Assembly: GCA_910585075.1 (NCBI GenBank)
Contig: CAJUED010000015.1
Span: 1 to 56,745 of the forward strand
Length of the DNA stretch: 56,745 bases
Direction: 5' to 3'
From: an uncultured Lachnospiraceae bacterium
GTDB lineage: Bacteria; Bacillota; Clostridia; Lachnospirales; Lachnospiraceae
In this document: in pieces, positions 32,238 through 40,073 of the stretch
Numbering within the stretch: position 1 is the stretch's first letter
How the letters are laid out: each line of letters begins with the position of its first letter
Program-made: the position numbers and the translations under genes
The notes under the pieces: model-generated
What the model was told of the DNA's origin: nothing
The model's database searches: none
The model's input: the letters and a program-made list of their open reading frames with translations, nothing else

Positions 32238-32771
32238 CTAAGATTTATTAAAGGTTATGTTTTCCAAAATCCATTGGTCTACTGTTTCTGCCGCCTGCAA
32301 AGGTGAAAGCTCGGTGGTATCAAGCAGCTTAATACAGGGTGAGGTAAAATTTGCATTTTGCTTCAGCCAATTGTTAAAATCAAGAGAGCTTTTCACCCAG
32401 CCCTCGTCAGTTACCTTCCGCCCCACCCGCATACGGTTCTCCAGCGCTTTCTCGTCACAAACGGCGGCAAGATAATATATATTGGAAAACAATTCCCTTT
32501 CCGGCTGGTTTTCAAATTGTTTCGGAACGGCGCAGCCGCATAAAACTACAGGTTTTCCAATCTGTGAAATATTTGCGCACATCCTCATCCACAATCGCCG
32601 GTATTCGCAATAATCATCCTCAGGTGTGTTATACCTGTCATCCCACAGCAAATCACTCTCCATCACAATATACTCTTTTTCACCTAAAAATAATAGCTCG
32701 CAGAGAGTGGATTTTCCCACACAGGATGCTCCGGTAATGATAAATAACGGTTGTTTATTTGTAGGTTTCAT
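32238..32771 (-). CDS. P-loop nucleotide kinase-like protein
   Basis: A 177-residue P-loop protein with a complete Walker A GASCVGKSTLCE at the N-terminus, an acidic MESDLLWDDRY segment, a lid-like RMRVGRKVT, and a C-terminal LLDTTELSPLQAAETVDQWI typical of the adenylate/shikimate-kinase-like group. The substrate is unknown. It lies 54 bases before the AAA/PD-(D/E)XK gene on the same strand, and the two may form a unit inserted between the DUF2344 and rng genes. Confidence 0.75.
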   Translation of the reverse strand: MKPTNKQPLFIITGASCVGKSTLCELLFLGEKEYIVMESDLLWDDRYNTPEDDYCEYRRLWMRMCANISQIGKPVVLCGCAVPKQFENQPERELFSNIYYLAAVCDEKALENRMRVGRKVTDEGWVKSSLDFNNWLKQNANFTSPCIKLLDTTELSPLQAAETVDQWILENITFNKS

Positions 32772-32907
32772 AAATCACTTTCTCCACTCAATATATGAAA
32801 AACAACATAATATTCCATCTTTGTTTTCGTAATTACAAAATCTGTCCATTTAAAATCGTTCGCAGCAATAAAGCAGATTCCTTCATGACTTAATATCTTA
32901 CATTAAC

Positions 32908-33579
32908 TTAAAGCGGCACAAGATTGCCATTTTTTAGCCGCTTATAGGTCTCCACCCTGTGAACCCTGAAAGGATACTCCGGCAGCTCCGTACCCATTTG
33001 TCCAAAAAAAGTTTCCATCACAAATTCCGGTTTAATATTGCTGCCGCTTCCGGCGTCCACCAGCATATAAACACTGTCCCCATGAATCTCAAGCTGATAG
33101 ATACCCTGCTTTAAATCAATTTCCCTCTCTCCCTTTTTGGTTTTCTTCACCACCGGGATACTGCTCCGGTTGTAAAAAGAAAGCAACGCTTCCCTCCAGC
33201 CAGAGGGCAAAATCCATTTATCGCTAAAACTCACCAAATAGGAGGCCGCCGCCACGCTTGCCATGGCGTTTCCTTCCCCTTTTTCCAGAAATCGAACCTG
33301 TAAGACTTCAATCCCTTCCACCATCACCTGATTCAGCTGCCCCAACATGTCCTCCTCATTTGTAAAGGAGCCAACCTCCATATCAAAATACTCGCCTTCG
33401 CTGGTATGTCCCACAGATAGGGGGGATGCAAAAGACATAATCTGGTGAGGGCTGAACCCTTCCGAGTAAGCCACATCAATACCGGCCCGTCTAACTGCCT
33501 TCTGGAAGTAATGCATAATATCCAAATGCCCCACAAATTTAACCGGGCCGTATTTTGAAAATTTAACTCTCACTTTCAT
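32908..33579 (-). CDS. TIGR03936 / DUF2344 protein, radical SAM partner
   Basis: A 223-residue protein of the family that follows or is fused to TIGR03960 radical SAM proteins. It begins MKVRVKFSKYGPVKFVGHLD and contains RRAGIDVAYSEGFSPHQIMSFASPLSVG, the conserved core. GGGAGG nine bases upstream fixes the start. Its start overlaps the radical SAM stop by 17 bases, so the two are coupled. The modification they carry out is not known. Confidence 0.93.
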   Translation of the reverse strand: MKVRVKFSKYGPVKFVGHLDIMHYFQKAVRRAGIDVAYSEGFSPHQIMSFASPLSVGHTSEGEYFDMEVGSFTNEEDMLGQLNQVMVEGIEVLQVRFLEKGEGNAMASVAAASYLVSFSDKWILPSGWREALLSFYNRSSIPVVKKTKKGEREIDLKQGIYQLEIHGDSVYMLVDAGSGSNIKPEFVMETFFGQMGTELPEYPFRVHRVETYKRLKNGNLVPL

Positions 33580-35455
33580 GACTGTCCGCCTCCCTTTTCT
33601 CCATACAAACCCCTGTCTGAAACCTGGCCGCCCCGCAGCCACTGCAGCTGGCCCGGCAGTTGGGCGTAACCACCTCATCCTTTGCCTTATGCCATTCCTT
33701 CAGCAAAAATGCTTTCGTAACCCCGCAGTCAAGGAAATCCCAGGGGAAAATCTCATCGTCAGCTCTCTCCCTTGTGGTATAAAATTCAGGGTCCACACCG
33801 CATTCCCCAAAAGATTCCATCCATAAATCGTTTTTGTAGTACTCACTCCACGCATCGTAGATACAGCCCTTTTCATAGGCCTTTAAAATCACCTGATTCA
33901 GCCGCCGGTCTCCCCTTGCAAAAATCCCTTCCAGAACGCTTACGTCCGCCTCATGCCAGTTGTACTTAATGCTCTTTTGATTCAGCTGGCTGTGGATATT
34001 GCTTCTTGTAAAATAGGCTTTCTCCAGAAATTCTTCCTTTGTGCTCTGTACCGCCCACTGAAAAGGTGTAAAAGGCTTCGGTACAAAGAAAGAGGTGCTG
34101 GCCACGATCTGCACCCGGCCCGTCCGTTTTTCCTTTGGAACCGTCTCATAAAACACTGCGGCAATTTTATTACACAAATCCCCGATTCCCTCTATATCTT
34201 CCTGGGTTTCCGTGGGAAGTCCCAGCATAAAATAAAGCTTTACCCTGCTCCAGCCGCCTGCAAAAGCAAGCCGGGCTCCTTCCAGTATCACTTCCTCGGT
34301 CAAGCCCTTGTTTATTACATTTCGAAGCCGCTGGCTCCCGGCCTCCGGGGCAAAGGTCAGGCTGCTCTTTTTCACATCCTGTACCTTATTCATCACATCC
34401 AGCGAAAAGGCGTCGATTCGCAGTGAGGGCAGAGAAATATTCACTTTATCCCTGCCACAGTTTTCTATCAGAAAGTCCAGGAGCTCGGGAAGCTTCGAAT
34501 AATCGCTTGAGCTTAAGGAGCTTAAGGAAATTTCCTCATATCCGGTGTTTTTCAGCATTTCCATGGCGCAACTCTTTAGCATCTCCACATCCCGCTCTCT
34601 AACCGGACGGTACAGCTGGCCCGCCTGACAGAAGCGGCACCCTCTGATACAACCCCTTTGGATTTCAAGCACCACCCTGTCCTGGGTAATTTTGATAAAA
34701 GGAACCACCGGTCTGCGGGGATAATAAGTGTGGGTTACATCTTCCACCAGCTCTTTTTTTATGATTTCAGGAATCCCTTCTTCCAAAGGAATTCTTTTGT
34801 CTATAGTGCCATCCTCGTGATAAGTCACATCGTATAAGGAAGGAACATATATGCCGGGCAGCGAGGCCGCCCTTTTTAGAAACTCTCTCCGCCCTGTTCC
34901 CTCTTTCCTGCACTCCTTATACAGGTCAAATAGATCCCGGTATCTGGTCTCCCCCTCCCCAATATAAAACAAATCAAAGAAATCACAGATTGGCTCCGGA
35001 TTGTAGGTGCAGGGGCCGCCTCCAATCACAATGGGGTTATCATCCCCTCTTTCCTTCGCCAGCAGCGGAATCCCGGAAAGATCCAGCACCTGTAAAATAT
35101 TGGTGTAGCACATTTCATATTGAATGGTGATACCCAGAAAATCAAACCCTTTTATTGGCTCCTGGGATTCCAGGGCAAACAAGGGAATATTTTCCCTGCG
35201 CATCACCTGGTCTAAATCCACCCATGGGGAATAAACCCGCTCACACCATACATCCTCAAATTGATTCAGCATATCATATAAAATCTGAATGCCAAGGTGG
35301 GACATGCCAATCTCATATACATCCGGAAAGCACATAGCAAAGCGTATCGCTACCTGCTCCTTATCCTTCATCACCGCGTTGACCTCACCGCCAATGTAGC
35401 GGCTGGGTTTTTCTACCTTCATTAATATCTCGTCACTTAGCGCTAATTTTCTCAT
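33563..35455 (-). CDS. TIGR03960 B12-binding radical SAM protein
   Basis: A 630-residue protein with an N-terminal cobalamin-binding-like Rossmann segment (FPDVYEIGMSHLGIQILYDML), a radical SAM domain with the cluster cysteines in RGCIRGCRFCQAG near residue 290, and a C-terminal cysteine set NCRASCSGCG. It works with the DUF2344 protein encoded next to it; the pair is usually found upstream of rng-rplU, as here. The substrate is not established. The ATG follows GAGGG by four bases. Confidence 0.94.
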   Translation of the reverse strand: MRKLALSDEILMKVEKPSRYIGGEVNAVMKDKEQVAIRFAMCFPDVYEIGMSHLGIQILYDMLNQFEDVWCERVYSPWVDLDQVMRRENIPLFALESQEPIKGFDFLGITIQYEMCYTNILQVLDLSGIPLLAKERGDDNPIVIGGGPCTYNPEPICDFFDLFYIGEGETRYRDLFDLYKECRKEGTGRREFLKRAASLPGIYVPSLYDVTYHEDGTIDKRIPLEEGIPEIIKKELVEDVTHTYYPRRPVVPFIKITQDRVVLEIQRGCIRGCRFCQAGQLYRPVRERDVEMLKSCAMEMLKNTGYEEISLSSLSSSDYSKLPELLDFLIENCGRDKVNISLPSLRIDAFSLDVMNKVQDVKKSSLTFAPEAGSQRLRNVINKGLTEEVILEGARLAFAGGWSRVKLYFMLGLPTETQEDIEGIGDLCNKIAAVFYETVPKEKRTGRVQIVASTSFFVPKPFTPFQWAVQSTKEEFLEKAYFTRSNIHSQLNQKSIKYNWHEADVSVLEGIFARGDRRLNQVILKAYEKGCIYDAWSEYYKNDLWMESFGECGVDPEFYTTRERADDEIFPWDFLDCGVTKAFLLKEWHKAKDEVVTPNCRASCSGCGAARFQTGVCMEKREADSHESES

Positions 35456-36617
35456 TTTTCCCTCGTTTCCATATAACATTTCTATGTAACCAAGCCTGAA
35501 ACAAAAACAGGCTTAGGACGCAAATTCCAATTCCAAACAAAAATGCAAACTTTAATTCTTTCTCCGCAAGAAACCCAAAAATCAAATTTGTTCCAATTGC
35601 TATCGTATCGATTATGATTGCATGAATGCTCAACGCCGTTGCCCTGTCGCGGGTGCGAACCTGTTCGTTTTGTATCTGTGTTTGAAAAGGCTGAAAAAGG
35701 CTGTCTGACAGACGCAGCATCAAAACACCACATACGGAGGGCAGGGCCTGTCCTGTAAATGCAAGAACTGCGCAGGAGATACCTGCAAGACCGCCAAACA
35801 AAATAAGCGAATTTCTCATTCCCGCTTTCTTTGTCACATTGGAAGAATACCTGCCAAGCATCCCAACCAATGTTGCAGCGATATAAACATAACCCATTGA
35901 AACACTGCTCATCCCGCATCTTTCATACTGCAGTTGGTTAAGAAAAACGGTGATTGTCTGATGGGTTTCTGACAGAAAAGCCACCCCGGCCAGAAAAATC
36001 AATAAATGGTGGTTTCCCAAGGTTTCCTTTAAAATGGCTTTGAAATTCTGAATCCCGGACTGCTCATCCTGAACCTCCGGGGCCTTTCTCACCTCAACAA
36101 GTCCTAAAGACAATACAGCCGCAATTCCGTAACTGATTACGGTCAAAAAGCCTGCAAGCTGATAATCGTTTTTGACAAACAGGGAGAATATACAGGAAGC
36201 GGCAAGCAACCCTGCCATTTGCACGCTGGCATAGATTCCAAAGACCTTTTGACTGTTTTCTCTGTCCGACAGATAAAGAATACTGGTATCCACCCCGGAA
36301 AATCCTGCCAACACAAAGCTGAGCATCACCCGCTCAATCAAAAACCAGACAAATCCTTCGGCCTGCCAGAAAACAATTTTGGAAGCCAGATAAAGCCAAC
36401 AACAGAAAACAAGGGTTTTCTTATACCCAATTCTATCCGCCACAATTCCCCATGGCAGTTCAAGTAAAATACATAAAATAAGCGATATGCTTTCAATCAT
36501 GGTAATCTGAAAAATAGAGACACCATGAACCTGCCGGTACAGTGTTGCAACCGGGCCATAAAAAACCATCCCTTGCAACAGTGCAATGGCATACATAAGA
36601 TATATATTTCTTTTCAT
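35433..36617 (-). CDS. MFS transporter
   Basis: A 394-residue major facilitator with twelve hydrophobic segments. The loop between helices 2 and 3 reads LLELPWGIVADRIGYKKTLVF, matching the GxxxDRxGRR motif. The substrate is unknown, but the protein resembles small drug or metabolite exporters. The start follows AAAGGAC. It overlaps the radical SAM start by 23 bases, so read-through into the radical SAM-DUF2344-rng genes is likely. Palindromes in the upstream region suggest control by a local repressor. Confidence 0.88.
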   Translation of the reverse strand: MKRNIYLMYAIALLQGMVFYGPVATLYRQVHGVSIFQITMIESISLILCILLELPWGIVADRIGYKKTLVFCCWLYLASKIVFWQAEGFVWFLIERVMLSFVLAGFSGVDTSILYLSDRENSQKVFGIYASVQMAGLLAASCIFSLFVKNDYQLAGFLTVISYGIAAVLSLGLVEVRKAPEVQDEQSGIQNFKAILKETLGNHHLLIFLAGVAFLSETHQTITVFLNQLQYERCGMSSVSMGYVYIAATLVGMLGRYSSNVTKKAGMRNSLILFGGLAGISCAVLAFTGQALPSVCGVLMLRLSDSLFQPFQTQIQNEQVRTRDRATALSIHAIIIDTIAIGTNLIFGFLAEKELKFAFLFGIGICVLSLFLFQAWLHRNVIWKRGKNEKISAK

Positions 36618-36681
36618 AAAAATAGTCCTTTCTGACTTTAAAGTACAACAACAACGCATTGCGCAGGCAATGCTTTCCAAA

Positions 36682-36744
36682 GTGTTTGAAAAAAGCTTTC
36701 TTCCGGGTATACATCACAATTTGCAGAACTGATTTTTCAAACAC
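36682..36744. repeat. 12-bp inverted repeat upstream of the MFS gene
   Basis: GTGTTTGAAAAA (36682-36693) and TTTTTCAAACAC (36733-36744) are perfect inverted copies 39 bases apart. On the minus strand the right copy supplies TTGAAA, a possible -35, so the repeat may combine promoter and operator roles. Confidence 0.5.
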
Positions 36745-36750
36745 ACTATG

Positions 36751-36768
36751 ACACAATAATTGTTGTGT
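36751..36768. promoter_or_regulatory. Operator-like palindrome upstream of the MFS gene
   Basis: ACACAATAATTGTTGTGT is an 18-bp near-perfect palindrome (ACACAA arms). Its size and position fit a binding site for a dimeric repressor such as MarR or TetR. No regulator gene lies nearby. Confidence 0.5.
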
Positions 36769-36941
36769 ACTTGTCAGATTGGACTTTTCATAAAAACCGT
36801 ATCCTCATATATATTGACTGTTTTTTCATTGATATGGAAGGAATTATATCATAATCCCTTCGTTAAAACAATAAACATTCCATTTTAATATAAAACCGGA
36901 ATAACAATTCAGTTTTCGCCTTCACGGTTACATACTATCTC

Positions 36942-37301
36942 TCACACCAAAAGCTCGTCCTTCCTCTTTAAAATTGCCTCCACAGGCACACAGGCCTCGC
37001 AGTCGCAATACTTCGCACCAGCCGCTTTGAGTTCTCTGCCGTGGGCTGCCACGCTCTTTGCCGTTTCCTCACCAAATGCCTTCACAGCGGCTTCCGAATC
37101 TGCAAAGCCGATTACCTCATCCACCGTCATGATGTCCATTTCCAGCTCGGCGATCAGCGCTTTTGTTTTTTCCGCTTCCTCGTCTGTTCCAAGGGCGTCC
37201 AGCCATGCCTGGCCTGCCGCTTTTGCCTCCTCGCAGCAGTAAGGCGCCTTCATAAATTCATTTACTTTTTGGATTGTGAACTCTTTTACGGTTTGATTCA
37301 T
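36942..37301 (-). CDS. Small cysteine-containing protein, unknown function
   Basis: A 119-residue soluble, helical protein with no signal peptide. The N-terminus has APYCCEEAKAAGQAWLDALG and the C-terminus KYCDCEACVPVEAIL, giving two cysteine clusters that could bind a metal or form disulfides. I do not recognise the family; some databases label similar proteins Hsp90-like without support. AAGGGATG precedes the ATG. The gene stands alone between the MFS gene and another unknown gene. Confidence 0.65.
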   Translation of the reverse strand: MNQTVKEFTIQKVNEFMKAPYCCEEAKAAGQAWLDALGTDEEAEKTKALIAELEMDIMTVDEVIGFADSEAAVKAFGEETAKSVAAHGRELKAAGAKYCDCEACVPVEAILKRKDELLV

Positions 37302-37407
37302 TGTTTTTCATCCCTTCTTCATCTTTTATGTATTTAGAAAGCAGTATACATTTCCTGTCTGTCTTTATTTCCTCGCATTTATATTATATGTAAACGTTAT
37401 TTAATTT

Positions 37408-37806
37408 TCAACTAAAATTGCCGCTCGATAATACCGCCGGCGGTTCGTCCTCCAATGCATCAAACATCCCTGTTAAATCAAAACTTTCTGTCATTCGCTC
37501 AAAAATAGTATCCGTATTTTCGCCTTCATAGCTGAAATGATTGATATCGCACAAGATAAAGCAAAAAAGCAGGATGACCGCTATGACAAACCGAATCCGA
37601 AAGCTTCCGTAAACCGCCCCATTTTCCTGCTCCTGCGCAGGGAATCTTTCAGGGTTTTCCAGACTATACAGCTCCGGATGCTTTAGCTGGGGATCATCGG
37701 AATATAAAAATCCTTCCCTTGAACGGAACAGCTGTCTGTCATACTGATTCTGCATCCGGATTGCTTTGATTAATTCCAGTTTTTTGTTTGTATTTACTTT
37801 GCTCAT
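37408..37806 (-). CDS. Small membrane protein, unknown function
   Basis: About 132 residues from MSKVNTNKKLELIKAIRMQ; a longer start 26 codons upstream is possible but would place the first codons within a strong palindrome. A cytoplasmic N-terminus of about 65 residues is followed by one transmembrane helix (FVIAVILLFCFILCDI) and an acidic outer tail. No ribosome site is convincing for either start. The family is not recognised. Confidence 0.5.
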   Translation of the reverse strand: MSKVNTNKKLELIKAIRMQNQYDRQLFRSREGFLYSDDPQLKHPELYSLENPERFPAQEQENGAVYGSFRIRFVIAVILLFCFILCDINHFSYEGENTDTIFERMTESFDLTGMFDALEDEPPAVLSSGNFS

Positions 37807-37842
37807 AAGATAATATGTGTCCAGGCATTTCTTAATAAAAAA

Positions 37843-37875
37843 TATGCACCACATAATCAGATTATGCGATGCATA
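37843..37875. repeat. 15-nt inverted repeat at the 5' side of the small membrane gene
   Basis: TATGCACCACATAAT and ATTATGCGATGCATA are inverted copies with two mismatches around CAG. The position just upstream of the chosen start suggests an operator or an RNA hairpin. Confidence 0.5.
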
Positions 37876-37949
37876 TTTATCCATACTTTTCTCAAAAACC
37901 GACGTTCTTTTAAGAATTTTTTTCCGAAGGAATTTTTATCTTGGAAGGT

Positions 37950-38009
37950 AACATCTTAGAAGATAACATCTTAGAAGATAACATCTTAGAAGATAACATC
38001 TTCTGGTAT
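37950..38009. repeat. 15-bp tandem hairpin repeat array after hisIE
   Basis: AACATCTTAGAAGAT occurs three times without a gap, followed by a diverged fourth copy AACATCTTCTGGTAT. Each unit carries ATCTT/AAGAT arms. The array begins 11 bases after the hisIE stop codon on the minus strand and may act as the operon's 3' end structure. Confidence 0.8.
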
Positions 38010-38019
38010 CTTCTTGGTA

Positions 38020-39306
38020 TTATCTTCTGCTAAGCTCATCTGTGATTTCTTCCCAGCTCACCCCTTTTTCCACCATAAGCACCATCATATGGTAAAGGAA
38101 ATCCGCTATTTCGTATTTAATTTCATTGGCATTGGGATTTTTGGCCGCAATCACAATTTCCGTGGCCTCCTCGCCCAGCTTCTTTAATATTTTGTCAATG
38201 CCTTTGTCAAAAAGATAATTGGTATAGGAGCCTTCCTTGGGATGTACCTTTCTATCCTTAATGACTCCCAAAACATCTTCGAAAACCATAAGCGGATTGG
38301 AGGTATCATATTCCTTTTTCATAATTTCATTGAAAAAACAGCTGTAGCTCCCGGTATGGCATGCGGCCCCCACCTGGGAAACCTTTGCCAGAATCGTGTC
38401 CTTGTCGCAGTCCGCCGTCAGCTCCTTTACATACTGAAAATGACCGCTGGTCTCCCCCTTAATCCACTGCTGCTTTCGGCTTCTGCTGTAATAGGTCATT
38501 CGGCCGCTTTTTAAGGTATGTAAGTAGGCCTCCTCATTCATGTAAGCCACCATCAGCACCTCACGGGACTTGTAATCCTGAACCACCACAGGCACCAGGC
38601 CCTCAGAATTGGTGGTAAGCTCCTTCCATTTAATGGCCGGTTCAAAGGTTTTCACCCCGATTCCATTGCCTGCGCACAAGTCTTTTACGTCGTTTAACTG
38701 CTTGGCATTGGCATTGATGGCAGGGCCTGTCACACCCACAACATTTTCACAGGACAAAAGCTCAATAATTTTATCAAGGGATACCTCGGGCAGTGTTACA
38801 ACAAGAGGAATCTTCGCCGTGTCGATAGCCTGCTTGATGGATTTTTCTTTGATTAAAATGACCTGCTCCACAAATTCCGACAAGATGCCTTCATTGGCCT
38901 CTATCTCACAGGCCTCCGCAATACAGGCCACAATTTTATCCTTACCAAACTTTAAGGAAACCTCTCTGGTAAGCTCAACATTGCTTTCTTTGGAATAGTT
39001 GAGAGCTGCCTTTGCGCATCCTGCATAGAGGAGCTTTTTGATATCCTCCATCCGCTTCACATTCCCAGCGCCGATAACGGGAATCTGCGCCTCCCTGCAT
39101 ATGATCTTGATTTTGTCAAGGGCTGCTTCATGGGCGGTATCCTCTGTAGACAAATCAAAAACAATCAGTTCATCCGCATTATTATCCCCATAAAATCGGG
39201 CAAGGGCTGCCGGATCCTCGCTGACCACGGTATTGTCCTTAAAACCTGCAACCGCTTTTTCATTGAAAAGATAAATACAGGGTATAAATTTCTTGTAGCC
39301 GTTCAT
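38020..39306 (-). CDS. hisI: HisIE with N-terminal HisA/HisF-like barrel domain
   Basis: A 428-residue three-part protein. Residues 1-215 resemble the HisA/HisF barrel (FIPCIYLFNEKAVAGF, PVIGAGNVKRMEDIKKLLYAG) but both catalytic aspartates are gone: the CLDV-type site reads CIYLFN, and the second reads ACIAEA. Residues about 225-325 are phosphoribosyl-AMP cyclohydrolase, with WIKGETSGH and the metal site DCDKDTILAKV to GAACHTG. The end is phosphoribosyl-ATP pyrophosphatase with KLGEEATEIVIAAKN and ADFLYHMMVLM. Steps 2 and 3 of histidine synthesis are thus covered; the barrel looks structural or regulatory. Confidence 0.9.
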   Translation of the reverse strand: MNGYKKFIPCIYLFNEKAVAGFKDNTVVSEDPAALARFYGDNNADELIVFDLSTEDTAHEAALDKIKIICREAQIPVIGAGNVKRMEDIKKLLYAGCAKAALNYSKESNVELTREVSLKFGKDKIVACIAEACEIEANEGILSEFVEQVILIKEKSIKQAIDTAKIPLVVTLPEVSLDKIIELLSCENVVGVTGPAINANAKQLNDVKDLCAGNGIGVKTFEPAIKWKELTTNSEGLVPVVVQDYKSREVLMVAYMNEEAYLHTLKSGRMTYYSRSRKQQWIKGETSGHFQYVKELTADCDKDTILAKVSQVGAACHTGSYSCFFNEIMKKEYDTSNPLMVFEDVLGVIKDRKVHPKEGSYTNYLFDKGIDKILKKLGEEATEIVIAAKNPNANEIKYEIADFLYHMMVLMVEKGVSWEEITDELSRR

Positions 39307-39374
39307 ATTTATGTTCTTCCCTTTTTCTTAAGTTTATGCTCATTATATCATGCCGCCCCACCCCTGCACAAGTT

Positions 39375-39962
39375 TCACAGGCTTCCTTTTGTGCTCAGCA
39401 CATCCTTTATCCGCTCATCCTTTCCGGTGGCTTCATCAAGGGCTCTTGCAAAGGCCTTGAAAATCGCTTCTATCATATGGTGGGTGTTGATACCGGAGAG
39501 CATTTTGATATGTAGGTTCATTCCTCCGCTATAGGATACCGCATAAAAGAATTCCCGAACCAGCTGTGTATCCAGTTCTCCCACCCGCTCCGTTGAAAAG
39601 TCGCAGTCAAAGGCAAAGTAAGGCCTTCCACACAAATCAACTGCACACAGGGCAAGGGCGTCGTCCATAGGGAGAATACAGGAGCCGTAACGCCTGATTC
39701 CCTTTTTATCCCCCAAAGCCTCTTTGATTCCAGTTCCCAGCACAATACCGGCATCCTCCACAGAATGATGCCCGTCCACCTGAAGGTCTCCTTTAATTTT
39801 CACCGTCAAGTCAAAAAAGCCATGTTTAGCAAAGCCCTCCAGCATATGGTCAAAAAAACCAATTCCTGTGGCAATGCTGCTCTTTCCACTGCCGTCCAGA
39901 TTAAGATTTATTTGAATGTCAGTCTCTTTCGTTTTGCGCGCAATCTGTGCGTTTCGTTCCAT
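39375..39962 (-). CDS. hisB: Imidazoleglycerol-phosphate dehydratase
   Basis: Dehydrates imidazole glycerol phosphate, step six of histidine synthesis, using two manganese ions. The 195-residue protein has the metal-binding histidine motifs GFFDHMLEGFAKHG, DGHHSVEDAGIVLG and NTHHMIEAIFKAFA, and a PMDDALA-type active-site segment. The start is set by GGAG five bases upstream. It is monofunctional (no HisB-N phosphatase domain), as in most Bacillota. Confidence 0.96.
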   Translation of the reverse strand: MERNAQIARKTKETDIQINLNLDGSGKSSIATGIGFFDHMLEGFAKHGFFDLTVKIKGDLQVDGHHSVEDAGIVLGTGIKEALGDKKGIRRYGSCILPMDDALALCAVDLCGRPYFAFDCDFSTERVGELDTQLVREFFYAVSYSGGMNLHIKMLSGINTHHMIEAIFKAFARALDEATGKDERIKDVLSTKGSL

Positions 39963-40073
39963 ATTTACTCCGTTCCTGCCAACAGCCCGCAAAATTAGGG
40001 CTCAAGCACCAATTTACCCTTTTTTAATCTCTGAATTTTCAATCTGATTCTTTATGCTTCCATACCGGCAAAT

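Noticed and set aside
37950..38009. CRISPR array after hisIE
   Set aside because: 15-bp head-to-tail repeats without spacers; simple tandem repeats.
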